From: Sporomusaceae bacterium
GTDB taxonomy: Bacteria; Bacillota_C; Negativicutes; Sporomusales_B; UBA7701
DNA: 10,585 bases
Direction of reading: 5' to 3'
Assembly: GCA_022839045.1 (NCBI GenBank)
Contig: JALHDI010000021.1
Location: 1-10,585 of the forward strand
The first letter of the stretch is position 1. Each line of letters begins with the position of its first letter. Of this stretch, positions 1-5,867 are shown in pieces. The translations under genes were made by a program, and so were the position numbers. The notes under the pieces are model-generated. The model had not been told where the DNA came from. It did not search any database and saw only the letters and a program-made list of their open reading frames with translations.

Positions 1-21
1 CGCCCCGCCGGGCGGCTCCTT

Positions 22-1257
22 TTACATCTTCTCTTTCAGCACCTCGATCGCCTTGTCCAGCTGCGCGTCGCTGCCCGTCTCCCGGGCGTCGGGCGGCTGG
101 ACCACCAGGATGTCGGGCTCGACGCCCACGCCGTTTATCACCCGGTCCTTGGGGGTGTGGTAGCGGGCGACCGTCAACTTGATCGCCGTGCCGTCGCCGA
201 GGGGGATGAGGCTCTGCACCGAACCCTTGCCGAACGAGTGTGTGCCCACGATCGTGCCCGCGCCGGTGTCCTGCACCGCGCCGGCCACGATCTCCGAGGC
301 GCTCGCGCTGCCGCCGTTGATGAGCACGACGAGCGGGTAGCGGGGGCCTCCCGGCTGCGAATAGCTCGTCCGGCGGCTGCCGTCCCTGGTCACCACCGAC
401 ACCACCGGCCCCTGGGGGATGAACTGCCCGGCCACCTTCACGCTCTCCTCGAGGAGGCCGCCGGGGTTGTTGCGCAGGTCGAGGATGGCGGCCTTCATGC
501 CCTGCCCCTCGAGCTCGCGCAGCTTGGCGGTCAGGCTTTCGCCCGTGTTCTCGTTGAAAAAGGTCAGGCGGAGGTAGCCGATATCGCCCTCAAGCATCTT
601 GCCGGATACCGTCTTGATCTCGATCGTGTCGCGGACGATGGTGTAATCGCCGGGCTCCTGCCCGGTCCGGCCGACGGTCAGGATGACCTCGGTGCCCTCC
701 TTGCCGCGGATCTTGCCCACCGCCTCGTCGAGAGCCATATCCTTGGTGGGCTGGCCGTTGATGGCGATTATCCAGTCCCCGCGGGCGATCCCCGCCCGGT
801 CGGCGGGCGTCCCCTCGATCGGGGCGATGACAGTGATCCGCTTGTCCTTGATGCCGAGGACCAGGCCCACGCCGCCGAAGATCCCCTTCGCCTCGATGAG
901 GAATTCCTTCAAGGTGCGGGCATCCAGATACTCGCTGTAAGGGTCGCCGACGGCGCCGACCGCGCCCTTCACGGCGCCGCTCAGCAGGTCGAGGTTGGCT
1001 GTGCCGTCAACATAGACGGCGTTTATAATCTTGCTCACCCTGAGGAGCTTGAGGGTGGCGGCAAGCTCGTCGGCGTTCATTTCCGCCAGGTAACCGTTGA
1101 TTTCGCCGATAACCTCGGCATCCGCCCCGGTCTTGGCGCCCCTGGCCTGTTGGTCGGCGCCCCGGGGCGCGGCGAGAGCGGGGGCGCAGGTCAGGAGCAG
1201 GGCGGCGATCAGGGCGACCGCAATGCCTCTGGCGTTGCGGCTGATGATAGTGGGCAT
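22..1257 (-). CDS. ctpA: S41 family C-terminal processing peptidase, secreted (CtpA/CtpB type)
   Basis: This 411-residue serine protease cleaves near protein C termini outside the membrane. Residues 1-30 form a signal peptide: basic start, hydrophobic run at about 11-23, and an ALA-type cleavage site near 29-30. The LLTC at 21-24 is not a good lipobox. Residues about 50-120 are the helical S41 N-terminal part (GDPYSEYL). A PDZ domain follows at about 125-205 (GIFGGVGLVLG, then GTPADRAGIARGDWI). The S41 core follows that, with LDLRNNPGGLL at 259-269. The Ser-Lys-Gln catalytic set is visible: S319 in GGSASASEI, K344 and Q348 in SFGKGSVQ. The 25-residue Ser-Lys gap matches B. subtilis CtpB as I recall it. 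Length and domain order are normal for the family. GGAGG about 7 bases upstream supports the ATG. The gene is divergent from the 2Fe-2S/flavoprotein pair, and no clear promoter is visible. The substrate cannot be told; in spore formers CtpB activates the SpoIVF protease, but general envelope quality control is equally possible. Confidence 0.93.
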   Translation of the reverse strand: MPTIISRNARGIAVALIAALLLTCAPALAAPRGADQQARGAKTGADAEVIGEINGYLAEMNADELAATLKLLRVSKIINAVYVDGTANLDLLSGAVKGAVGAVGDPYSEYLDARTLKEFLIEAKGIFGGVGLVLGIKDKRITVIAPIEGTPADRAGIARGDWIIAINGQPTKDMALDEAVGKIRGKEGTEVILTVGRTGQEPGDYTIVRDTIEIKTVSGKMLEGDIGYLRLTFFNENTGESLTAKLRELEGQGMKAAILDLRNNPGGLLEESVKVAGQFIPQGPVVSVVTRDGSRRTSYSQPGGPRYPLVVLINGGSASASEIVAGAVQDTGAGTIVGTHSFGKGSVQSLIPLGDGTAIKLTVARYHTPKDRVINGVGVEPDILVVQPPDARETGSDAQLDKAIEVLKEKM

Positions 1258-1351
1258 AATCTTTCCTCCGTTGTCAGGTTTACCTATTCGGGAAAATTCG
1301 ACCCGCGGCGGCTCCGTTCCTCCCTGCGGGGCGACGCTTTCGCGGCTGGGA

Positions 1352-1380
1352 TTGAGAGTGGCGGCCGGTTGGGATAAAAT
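1352..1380 (+). promoter_or_regulatory. Sigma-A-type promoter for the 2Fe-2S/flavoprotein pair
   Basis: TTGAGA at 1352-1357 and TAAAAT at 1375-1380 are separated by exactly 17 bases, and each differs from consensus at one position. A start site about 7 bases past the -10 would fall at about 1387, right at the ribosome binding site (GGGAGGGG, 1388-1395). The mRNA leader would then be only about 16-17 bases. This comes from pattern matching alone. Confidence 0.55.
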
Positions 1381-1403
1381 ATGTACAGGGAGGGGATGAA
1401 CGG

Positions 1404-1760
1404 ATGGAAAATTCGCCCAAGATAACCGTCAGGGTGTTCCGCTTCGACCCTGGCGCCGATAAGGCCGGCCGTCTGGAGGAATTCGCCGTGGCGAGCGCCG
1501 CGCCGCTGTCGGTCATGGCGCTGCTCGCCAAGGTGCGCGAACTCGACGCCACCTTCTGCTGCCGGACGTCGACCTGCTTCAAGGGCCGGTGCGGCTCCTG
1601 CCTGGTGCGGGTCAACGGCCGGGACGCGTTCGGCTGCACCACCCTTGCGCACCCGGGCGAAACGGTCGTCATCGAACCGCACTCGCGCTACGCGGTCATC
1701 CGCGACGTCGTCGTGGATTTCGCCCGCCCGCTGGCGCCTGAAGGGGAGGGTGGACGATGA
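1404..1760 (+). CDS. Stand-alone SdhB/FrdB-like [2Fe-2S] ferredoxin-domain protein
   Basis: This 118-residue soluble protein probably passes electrons to or from the flavoprotein encoded next. It matches only the N-terminal plant-type ferredoxin half of succinate dehydrogenase/fumarate reductase iron-sulfur subunits. The cluster-binding pattern is C58-x4-C63-x2-C66-x11-C78 (TCFKGRCGSCLVRVNGRDAFGC spans 57-78). The following VIEP (89-92) and VIRDVVVDF (98-106) match the end of that SdhB domain. The usual C-terminal half, which carries the [4Fe-4S] and [3Fe-4S] clusters, is absent; normal SdhB is about 230-250 residues. The protein nevertheless ends cleanly, so this looks like a genuine one-domain form. 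Two more cysteines (C52, C53) lie just before the cluster loop. GGGAGGGG with 8 bases of spacing supports the ATG; another ATG at 1396 is out of frame. The stop overlaps the next start (ATGA), so the two genes are translationally coupled and probably form a complex. The partner reaction is unknown. Confidence 0.85.
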   Translation: MENSPKITVRVFRFDPGADKAGRLEEFAVASAAPLSVMALLAKVRELDATFCCRTSTCFKGRCGSCLVRVNGRDAFGCTTLAHPGETVVIEPHSRYAVIRDVVVDFARPLAPEGEGGR

Positions 1761-3430
1761 AAATCGCCGCGAGGCATCAAGCCGACGTACTCGTCATCGG
1801 GGCCGGGGCTTCCGGCCTGCGGGCCGCCCTGGCCGCGGCCGGGGCGGGAGCGCGGGTCATTCTCACCAACAAAGGGCCGTTGGCCAGGGCGGGCATAACC
1901 CTCACCGCCGCCGGCGGCCTGCAGGCCCCCCTGCACCCCGACGACAGCGCCGCAATCTTTTACGGGGACATCATTCGCTGCGGCTACGGGCTGGCCGACC
2001 GCGACCTCGCCAGGACGCTCGCGGAGGACGCCGCCGACCGCGTCCGCGAGACCGAACGCTACGGCGTCAGCTTCGTGCGCGACGCCGCCGGCGGCTACGC
2101 CCTCGGCCGGTTCCCCGGCCAGTCGAAGCCGCGCAACCTGTTCGTGCGGGGCGGCGGCATCGGCCTGGCGGGCGGCCTGGCCAAAGCCTGCCGCAGCCAC
2201 GCCGGCATCACCGTCATGGACGACTTCTTCGTCACCGGCCTCGTCAAGGCCGCCGGTGGCGCCGTCGCCGGGGCGGTGGGGCTCGACCTCAGGAACGGCG
2301 CGCTCACCCTGCTCGCGGCCGGGGCGGTCGTCATGGCCACCGGCGGCTGCCAGTGGCTGTGGGCCACCAACGACTGCCCCGCCGACGCCACCGGCGACGG
2401 CATCGTCTACGCCTACCGCGCCGGGGCCGAGCTCGTCGACATGGAAATGGTGCTCTTCTACCCGTCGGTGCTGGTATGGCCGCCGTCCCTCGAAGGCGCG
2501 TTCGTGCACTACGAATTCCTCGCCCCCGACGTCTTGGACGGCAACATCTACGACAACGCCGGCCGGCCGGTGCTGCCCAAGCCCCTGCCCGTCCGCGACG
2601 AAGCCATGCTTCTCCTCGCGCGGGCCATCAGGGACGGCCGCGCCGGTCCCCACGGCGGGCTGCTGTGGTACGTGGGCGACTCGCCCAAAGGCGCGGCCGC
2701 CGTCGCCGCCAAACTCGACATCCTCCAGTACAACTACATCCGCGCCCACGGCGTCGACCCGGCCACCGACCGCGTCGAGGTCGCCCCCGGGGCCCACTAC
2801 CTCATGGGCGGCATCCACATCGATTCCGACGGCCGCACCTCGGTCGGCGGCCTGTTCGCCGCCCCCGAATGCGCCGGCAACTTCGACGGCGCCAACCGCC
2901 TCGCCGGCAACGGCCTTACCGCCACCCAGGTCTTCGGGGAGCGGGCCGGGCTGGCGGCGCGGCGCTGGGCCACCGAAAACGGCGGCGCCGGGCCCGACCC
3001 GGCCACGGCCGAAGAGGAAGCGGCGCGGGTCGCCGCGCGGCTGGCCCCGGGCAAAAGCGGCGGCACGGACATCGCCGGTCTCCGCCACCGGCTGCGCGCC
3101 GCCGTCCAAGAGCACGCCGGCATCGGCCGCGACGCCGCGGGACTCGCCCGGCTGGCGCGGCTGGCCGGCGAAACGAGGGCCGAGCTCGCGGCGTCGCGGG
3201 TACCGGACGCCGGCGTCTTCAACCAGCGGCTCCTCGAACTGCTCGAACTCGAAAACATGGCCGAGATCGCCGGCCTCATCGCCGGTTGCGCGCTGACGCG
3301 CGCCGAAACGCGCGGCCACCATATCCGCGAGGACTTCCCCGCCCGCGACGACGCCAACTGGCTGCGCCACACGCTCGTCACGCGGGCGGCCGACGGCCCG
3401 CTGTTCGGCACCAAGCCGCTCAGGGACTGA
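1757..3430 (+). CDS. FrdA/SdhA-family FAD-dependent oxidoreductase with divergent active site
   Basis: This 557-residue cytoplasmic flavoprotein belongs to the fumarate reductase/succinate dehydrogenase flavoprotein family. The dinucleotide-binding motif is VIGAGASGLRAAL at 13-25. It is followed by the flavin-contacting TAAGGL (50-55), the second nucleotide motif VVMATGG (191-197), and the GAELVDMEMV region (223-232). The C-terminal FAD segment is HYLMGGI (347-353) through GANRLAGNGL (378-387). H347 and R381 correspond to conserved substrate-binding residues of the family. The usual HPT is replaced by YPS (235-237), and the RGEGG-type segment that supplies the catalytic Arg is replaced by EFLAPDVLDGN (253-263). 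It is therefore probably not a fumarate reductase or succinate dehydrogenase. No signal peptide or membrane anchor is seen. It overlaps the upstream 2Fe-2S gene by 4 bases and has no anchor subunit next door, so a soluble two-subunit enzyme is likely. Substrate unknown. NadB in this window is a canonical relative for comparison. Confidence 0.85.
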   Translation: MKIAARHQADVLVIGAGASGLRAALAAAGAGARVILTNKGPLARAGITLTAAGGLQAPLHPDDSAAIFYGDIIRCGYGLADRDLARTLAEDAADRVRETERYGVSFVRDAAGGYALGRFPGQSKPRNLFVRGGGIGLAGGLAKACRSHAGITVMDDFFVTGLVKAAGGAVAGAVGLDLRNGALTLLAAGAVVMATGGCQWLWATNDCPADATGDGIVYAYRAGAELVDMEMVLFYPSVLVWPPSLEGAFVHYEFLAPDVLDGNIYDNAGRPVLPKPLPVRDEAMLLLARAIRDGRAGPHGGLLWYVGDSPKGAAAVAAKLDILQYNYIRAHGVDPATDRVEVAPGAHYLMGGIHIDSDGRTSVGGLFAAPECAGNFDGANRLAGNGLTATQVFGERAGLAARRWATENGGAGPDPATAEEEAARVAARLAPGKSGGTDIAGLRHRLRAAVQEHAGIGRDAAGLARLARLAGETRAELAASRVPDAGVFNQRLLELLELENMAEIAGLIAGCALTRAETRGHHIREDFPARDDANWLRHTLVTRAADGPLFGTKPLRD

Positions 3431-4013
3431 AGCGCTGCGGCGCGCCGGGCCGCGCGGCCCGCGCCCAGGCGGCCGCGACGCCGATGACCGTGTCGTAGGC
3501 TGTCGCGCCGATGAGCGGATTGGCCGCCGCCGCCGGCGCGTTCCCGTCCAGGCCGGCCATCTCGCAGGCCAGGGCGTGTCGGTAGGCGAAATAAAGGTCA
3601 TCCTTCAGCCGGGCGAAGCCGGCCTCGCTCGGCAGGCAGAGGTGCAGCCGGCAGACGAGCGGCCGCGCCCCGTAGATGAGACAGCGGCCGTCGGCGGCCA
3701 GGAAACGACAGCGGCCGGCGGCGTCCGGCCGCAGCAGCCAGCGGCGCGAGCCCGGGTCGAGCCTCAGGACGCGCCGGGGCAGATCGTCGGCCGCCGGTCC
3801 GCCGAGGGCGGGCCGCGCCAGGGTGCACAGGCTGCGGACGAAAACACTGTCCGCGAACACCATCAGCCCGGCGCAGCACGTATGCGTGCAGCCGGCGCAA
3901 TCGACCGCGCCGCGGCCGAACCGCTCCATCGCCGCCAGCAGATCGGCCACCGTCGCCGCGGGGCCGGGCGGCCGGCAGGCCACCTCGCCGCCGGCCGTCA
4001 GATATATCTCCAT
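3420..4013 (-). CDS. YkgJ-family cysteine cluster protein
   Basis: This 197-residue protein has the Cys-rich signature of the YkgJ/CxxCxxCC family, thought to chelate zinc or iron; the cellular role is not established. Visible cysteines include DCAGCTHTCC (38-47: C39, C42, C46, C47), C63, C102, C111, C121, C126 and C150. The C-terminal cluster reads CRFLAADGRCLIYGARPLVC (102-121), the usual 'C...GRC.IY..RP..CR' pattern. I chose the ATG at 4013 because AGGAGGG lies 6 bases upstream. The open frame continues upstream but has no comparable start and no family similarity. The last 11 bases overlap the end of the convergent flavoprotein gene, so no terminator fits between them. The Ala-rich tail after about residue 155 shows no motif. 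Some family members are annotated as Fe-S oxidoreductases, but the sequence gives no proof of that. Confidence 0.85.
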   Translation of the reverse strand: MEIYLTAGGEVACRPPGPAATVADLLAAMERFGRGAVDCAGCTHTCCAGLMVFADSVFVRSLCTLARPALGGPAADDLPRRVLRLDPGSRRWLLRPDAAGRCRFLAADGRCLIYGARPLVCRLHLCLPSEAGFARLKDDLYFAYRHALACEMAGLDGNAPAAAANPLIGATAYDTVIGVAAAWARAARPGAPQRFSP

Positions 4014-4039
4014 CCCTATCCCTCCTCGTCGCCGTGGTG

Positions 4040-4045
4040 TATAAT
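4040..4045 (+). promoter_or_regulatory. Possible -10 element (TATAAT) upstream of the small ORF
   Basis: A perfect TATAAT lies in a GC-rich stretch between the divergent YkgJ gene and the small plus-strand ORF. No convincing -35 is visible at 16-18 bases upstream, so this is a weak call. The element is followed directly by a CCGCCGGCGG palindrome. Confidence 0.3.
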
Positions 4046-4106
4046 ACGCCGCCGGCGGGCGGGGGTGACGGTGATAAAGCCGGGGGCGCGGGAGCACACT
4101 AACCGC

Positions 4107-4114
4107 GGAGGTGG
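4107..4114 (+). promoter_or_regulatory. Very strong ribosome binding site before an ACG codon
   Basis: The stretch from 4107 reads GGAGGTGGTC, which matches the ideal anti-16S complement GGAGGTGATC at nine of ten positions. Eight bases after GGAGG comes ACG at 4120, at ideal start-codon spacing. The only in-frame GTG (4111) lies inside the binding site itself and so cannot be the start. Confidence 0.6.
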
Positions 4115-4119
4115 TCTGT

Positions 4120-4248
4120 ACGCCCAGGCAGGAGAAAGGACCGGTAAAATTCGGCATCGAGCACGACATCCCGCCCGGCAAGGGCAAACTTACGGCTCGG
4201 GAAGTGCGGGCCAAAGCAGCGCACTATCAGGACAACGCCGACAAGTAG
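4120..4248 (+). CDS. Small basic/charged protein, 42 residues, apparent ACG start
   Basis: The reading frame from ACG at 4120 to TAG at 4246 encodes 42 residues. It begins with PRQEKGPVKFGIEHD after the start, continues PPGKGKLTAREV and ends AAHYQDNADK. The peptide is highly charged, without membrane segment or cysteine. The only start codon correctly placed for the strong ribosome binding site at 4107 is ACG, a rare start. Either ACG is used, or an ATG has mutated and the gene is silent or weakly expressed, or the base is a sequencing error. The wording of the peptide looks like a real protein, not a chance frame: no Arg/Pro/Ala runs of the kind shadow frames show here. A perfect hairpin begins 2 bases past the stop. 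I do not recognise the family securely and assign no function. Confidence 0.5.
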   Translation, partial: TPRQEKGPVKFGIEHDIPPGKGKLTAREVRAKAAHYQDNADK

Positions 4249-4250
4249 GG

Positions 4251-4286
4251 GAGAGGGGACCAGGTCATGCAACCTGGTCCCCTCTC
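4251..4286. terminator. Perfect 15-bp hairpin between convergent genes
   Basis: Arms GAGAGGGGACCAGGT (4251-4265) and its exact complement (4272-4286) flank a 6-base loop. The hairpin sits between the small plus-strand ORF and the end of the minus-strand TSUP gene, where a two-way terminator would be expected. Neither side has a run of Ts, so it is not a textbook intrinsic terminator; it may instead protect mRNA ends or belong to a repeat family. Confidence 0.55.
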
Positions 4287-4311
4287 ATAAACTCATCATC
4301 AACTGCTCCGA

Positions 4312-5061
4312 TCAGCCCTTGAGCAGCGGCCACAAGCCGAACCCGCAGGTCACGAGGCCGCTGATCGAGATCACGGCAAGAGCGATGCGGCGGAAAAGGG
4401 TGGCGTCGATGCGGTGGAAGATTTTTTGCCCCAGCCACCAGCCGAGCAGGATCGCCGGCACGGAAGCCGCCGCGTAGCCTGGCAGGCGGTCGGTGGCGAC
4501 GGTGCCGACAAAGTAAGCGATTATAATCGTCGCCACGTTGCAAAGGAGAAAATACCGCGCCAGATCGGCCCTTATCGTCGTTTTATCGCCGCCCTCGTTC
4601 ATCAGGTACAGGATCAGCGGCGGGCCGTTGAAACTGGTCACCGCGCCCAGAAAGCCGCTCGAAAATCCGACCACCGCCTTGGCCAGGCCGTGGCGGCGGA
4701 TGGTGACGGTATAATTGGCGTACATGGCAAGCGTCACCAGCACCAGCGTCAGGCCGATAACGACCTTGAGGACGCTGTCGCTCACCACGCGCAAGATGTA
4801 GGACCCCGGTAGGGCGCCCACGACGCTGGCGGCAAAGACGAGGAAGATGCGCGCGAACTTGCTCTCGTGCCAGGTCTTGAAAACCATGAACCCCTTTATC
4901 AGGATGCCGATGAAAATGACGACGATCACGGCCTCCTTCGGCGGCAGGGCGAAGGTCAGGAGCGGGGCGGCGGCGAGCGCGAAGCCGAAGCCGGTGACCG
5001 TCTGCAGGATGCTGGCGACGAGAATGACGCCAAAAACGTACAAAGTGGACAATGTCAACAT
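4312..5061 (-). CDS. TSUP (TauE/SafE) family membrane transporter
   Basis: This 249-residue integral membrane protein belongs to the sulfite exporter TauE/SafE (TSUP) family, which moves small sulfur- or carbon-containing anions across the cytoplasmic membrane. About eight hydrophobic segments are visible, near 5-25, 28-40, 45-62, 72-90, 98-118, 128-150, 168-188 and 196-214, with a last one at about 226-246. The two family half-repeats show as TGFGFALAAAPLL (23-35) and GFLGAVTSFNGPPLILYL (136-153). I chose the ATG at 5061 because GGAGG lies 7 bases upstream; an in-frame start 27 bases earlier has no such site. A promoter is visible at 5095-5123. The gene is divergent from the CBO0543-type gene and faces the hairpin at its end. 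No sulfur, taurine or one-carbon gene is nearby, so the substrate cannot be inferred. Confidence 0.9.
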   Translation of the reverse strand: MLTLSTLYVFGVILVASILQTVTGFGFALAAAPLLTFALPPKEAVIVVIFIGILIKGFMVFKTWHESKFARIFLVFAASVVGALPGSYILRVVSDSVLKVVIGLTLVLVTLAMYANYTVTIRRHGLAKAVVGFSSGFLGAVTSFNGPPLILYLMNEGGDKTTIRADLARYFLLCNVATIIIAYFVGTVATDRLPGYAAASVPAILLGWWLGQKIFHRIDATLFRRIALAVISISGLVTCGFGLWPLLKG

Positions 5062-5094
5062 GGACCGGCCTCCAGAGCTTGATGGCACTCTTAC

Positions 5095-5123
5095 ATTTTA
5101 AGGCATTTTCCCGGCGGAAACAA
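5095..5123 (-). promoter_or_regulatory. Likely promoter of the TSUP transporter gene
   Basis: On the minus strand TTGTTT (5118-5123) and TAAAAT (5095-5100) are 17 bases apart. The -10 is one base from consensus; the -35 keeps only TTG. The start site would be at about 5088, giving a leader of about 27 bases that includes the GGAGG. Confidence 0.45.
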
Positions 5124-5153
5124 CCCCTTGGCGGACTCCCGCCGGAAACGAAA

Positions 5154-5202
5154 GCCGGCGGCGGCGGTCCCGCGGCGCGCCGGCACATAATCCGCCGCCG
5201 GC
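5154..5202. repeat. GC-rich inverted repeat in the leader of the CBO0543-type gene
   Basis: GCCGGCGGCGG (5154-5164) and its exact complement (5192-5202) can pair across a 27-base spacer. CCGGCGG/CCGCCGG copies just upstream (5111-5117, 5138-5144) could pair instead, so alternative folds are possible. Whether this is regulatory or only GC-rich spacer cannot be decided here. Confidence 0.35.
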
Positions 5203-5252
5203 GGGCGAAGAATAACGTCGTCCGCACTTGCGGGGGCGGAGGGGGTGAACGG

Positions 5253-5807
5253 GTGGCGGACGGTCTATTACAGCTCCAGCTGGCAATTCTCCTGCTGAGA
5301 GTCAGCCTGCTGGCAGGCTTTCTGCTGGCCGCCTGGCGATGGGGCGACTGGCGGCGCTGGCAGCGCTACTACCCGACCCTGCTGTTCGTCATGGTCGCCA
5401 ACCTCGCGGCTGGGTACCTCACCTACCAGCATCCCTTATGGGACTTCAATCCCGACGCCTTCACGACCAGCGAGACGATGGTCGAAATGCTCAATACCTT
5501 TGTACTTCTGCCGGCCACCACGCTGATCTACCTCAGCAACTACCCCGCCGCCGGCCCGGTGCGGCAGGCCAGATACGTCCTGGCGTGGGTCCTGCTGTTC
5601 GCGGCGATCGAAGCCGTCGACACCCTCGCCGGCGGCATCACCTACTTCAACGGTTGGTCGCTGGCCCATTCCATCCTGTTCGACTGCGCGATGTTCCCCA
5701 TCATCCGTCTTCATCACCTCAGGCCGCCGCTCGCCTGGCTGGCGGCGCTCGCCGTCGCGCTCTATATCCTGTTCGCCTTCGGCTTCTTCACGGCCGAGAT
5801 GAAATGA
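5253..5807 (+). CDS. CBO0543-family membrane protein
   Basis: This 184-residue membrane protein of unknown function resembles the CBO0543 family of Firmicutes. Matching features are the WRWGDWRRWQRYYPTLLF segment (28-45), the LTYQHPLW stretch (56-63), PATTLIYLSNYP (87-98), the YFNGWSLAHSILFD segment (131-144) and the MFPIIRLHHLRPPLAW segment (147-162). Five or six hydrophobic segments are seen at about 8-27, 41-58, 78-95, 107-125, 138-151 and 158-178. I place the start at GTG 5253 because GGAGG lies 10 bases upstream and the first membrane segment begins a few residues later. The open frame extends to 5052, but that part is low-complexity Gly/Arg sequence overlapping the divergent promoter. 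The gene is convergent with the next one, with a short hairpin between them. Recognition is from memory of the family's motifs, and no biochemical role is known to me. Confidence 0.8.
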   Translation: MADGLLQLQLAILLLRVSLLAGFLLAAWRWGDWRRWQRYYPTLLFVMVANLAAGYLTYQHPLWDFNPDAFTTSETMVEMLNTFVLLPATTLIYLSNYPAAGPVRQARYVLAWVLLFAAIEAVDTLAGGITYFNGWSLAHSILFDCAMFPIIRLHHLRPPLAWLAALAVALYILFAFGFFTAEMK

Positions 5808-5819
5808 GCGCATGCGAAA

Positions 5820-5839
5820 GCCGCGGCCAAAGCCGCGGC
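5820..5839. terminator. Short GC hairpin between convergent genes
   Basis: GCCGCGGC occurs twice, at 5820-5827 and 5832-5839, with CAAA between. Each copy is its own complement, so the two pair as an 8-bp stem. Downstream on the plus strand is only CTTAAAA. The position between the stops of two convergent genes fits a modest two-way terminator. Confidence 0.5.
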
Positions 5840-5867
5840 CTTAAAATCCGTCATCATCCCGGCGCCG

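Noticed and set aside
1..21. GC-rich CCGCC/GGCGG sequence after the protease stop as a terminator
   Set aside because: The stem is imperfect, no T run is visible on the minus strand, and the window edge cuts it off.
1645..3498. Long open frames of 346-637 codons overlapping the flavoprotein gene in other frames and on the minus strand
   Set aside because: They are Arg/Pro/Ala/Gly-rich shadows caused by high GC. The flavoprotein frame has clear FAD motifs and a coupled start.
4014..4214. 67-residue extension of the YkgJ-type protein
   Set aside because: ATG 4013 has an excellent binding site. The extension is antisense to the small plus-strand ORF and shows no family motif.
5052..5252. N-terminal extension of the CBO0543-type protein back to ATG 5052
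   Set aside because: The extension is low-complexity, overlaps the divergent TSUP start and promoter, and has no binding site. GTG 5253 has GGAGG upstream.
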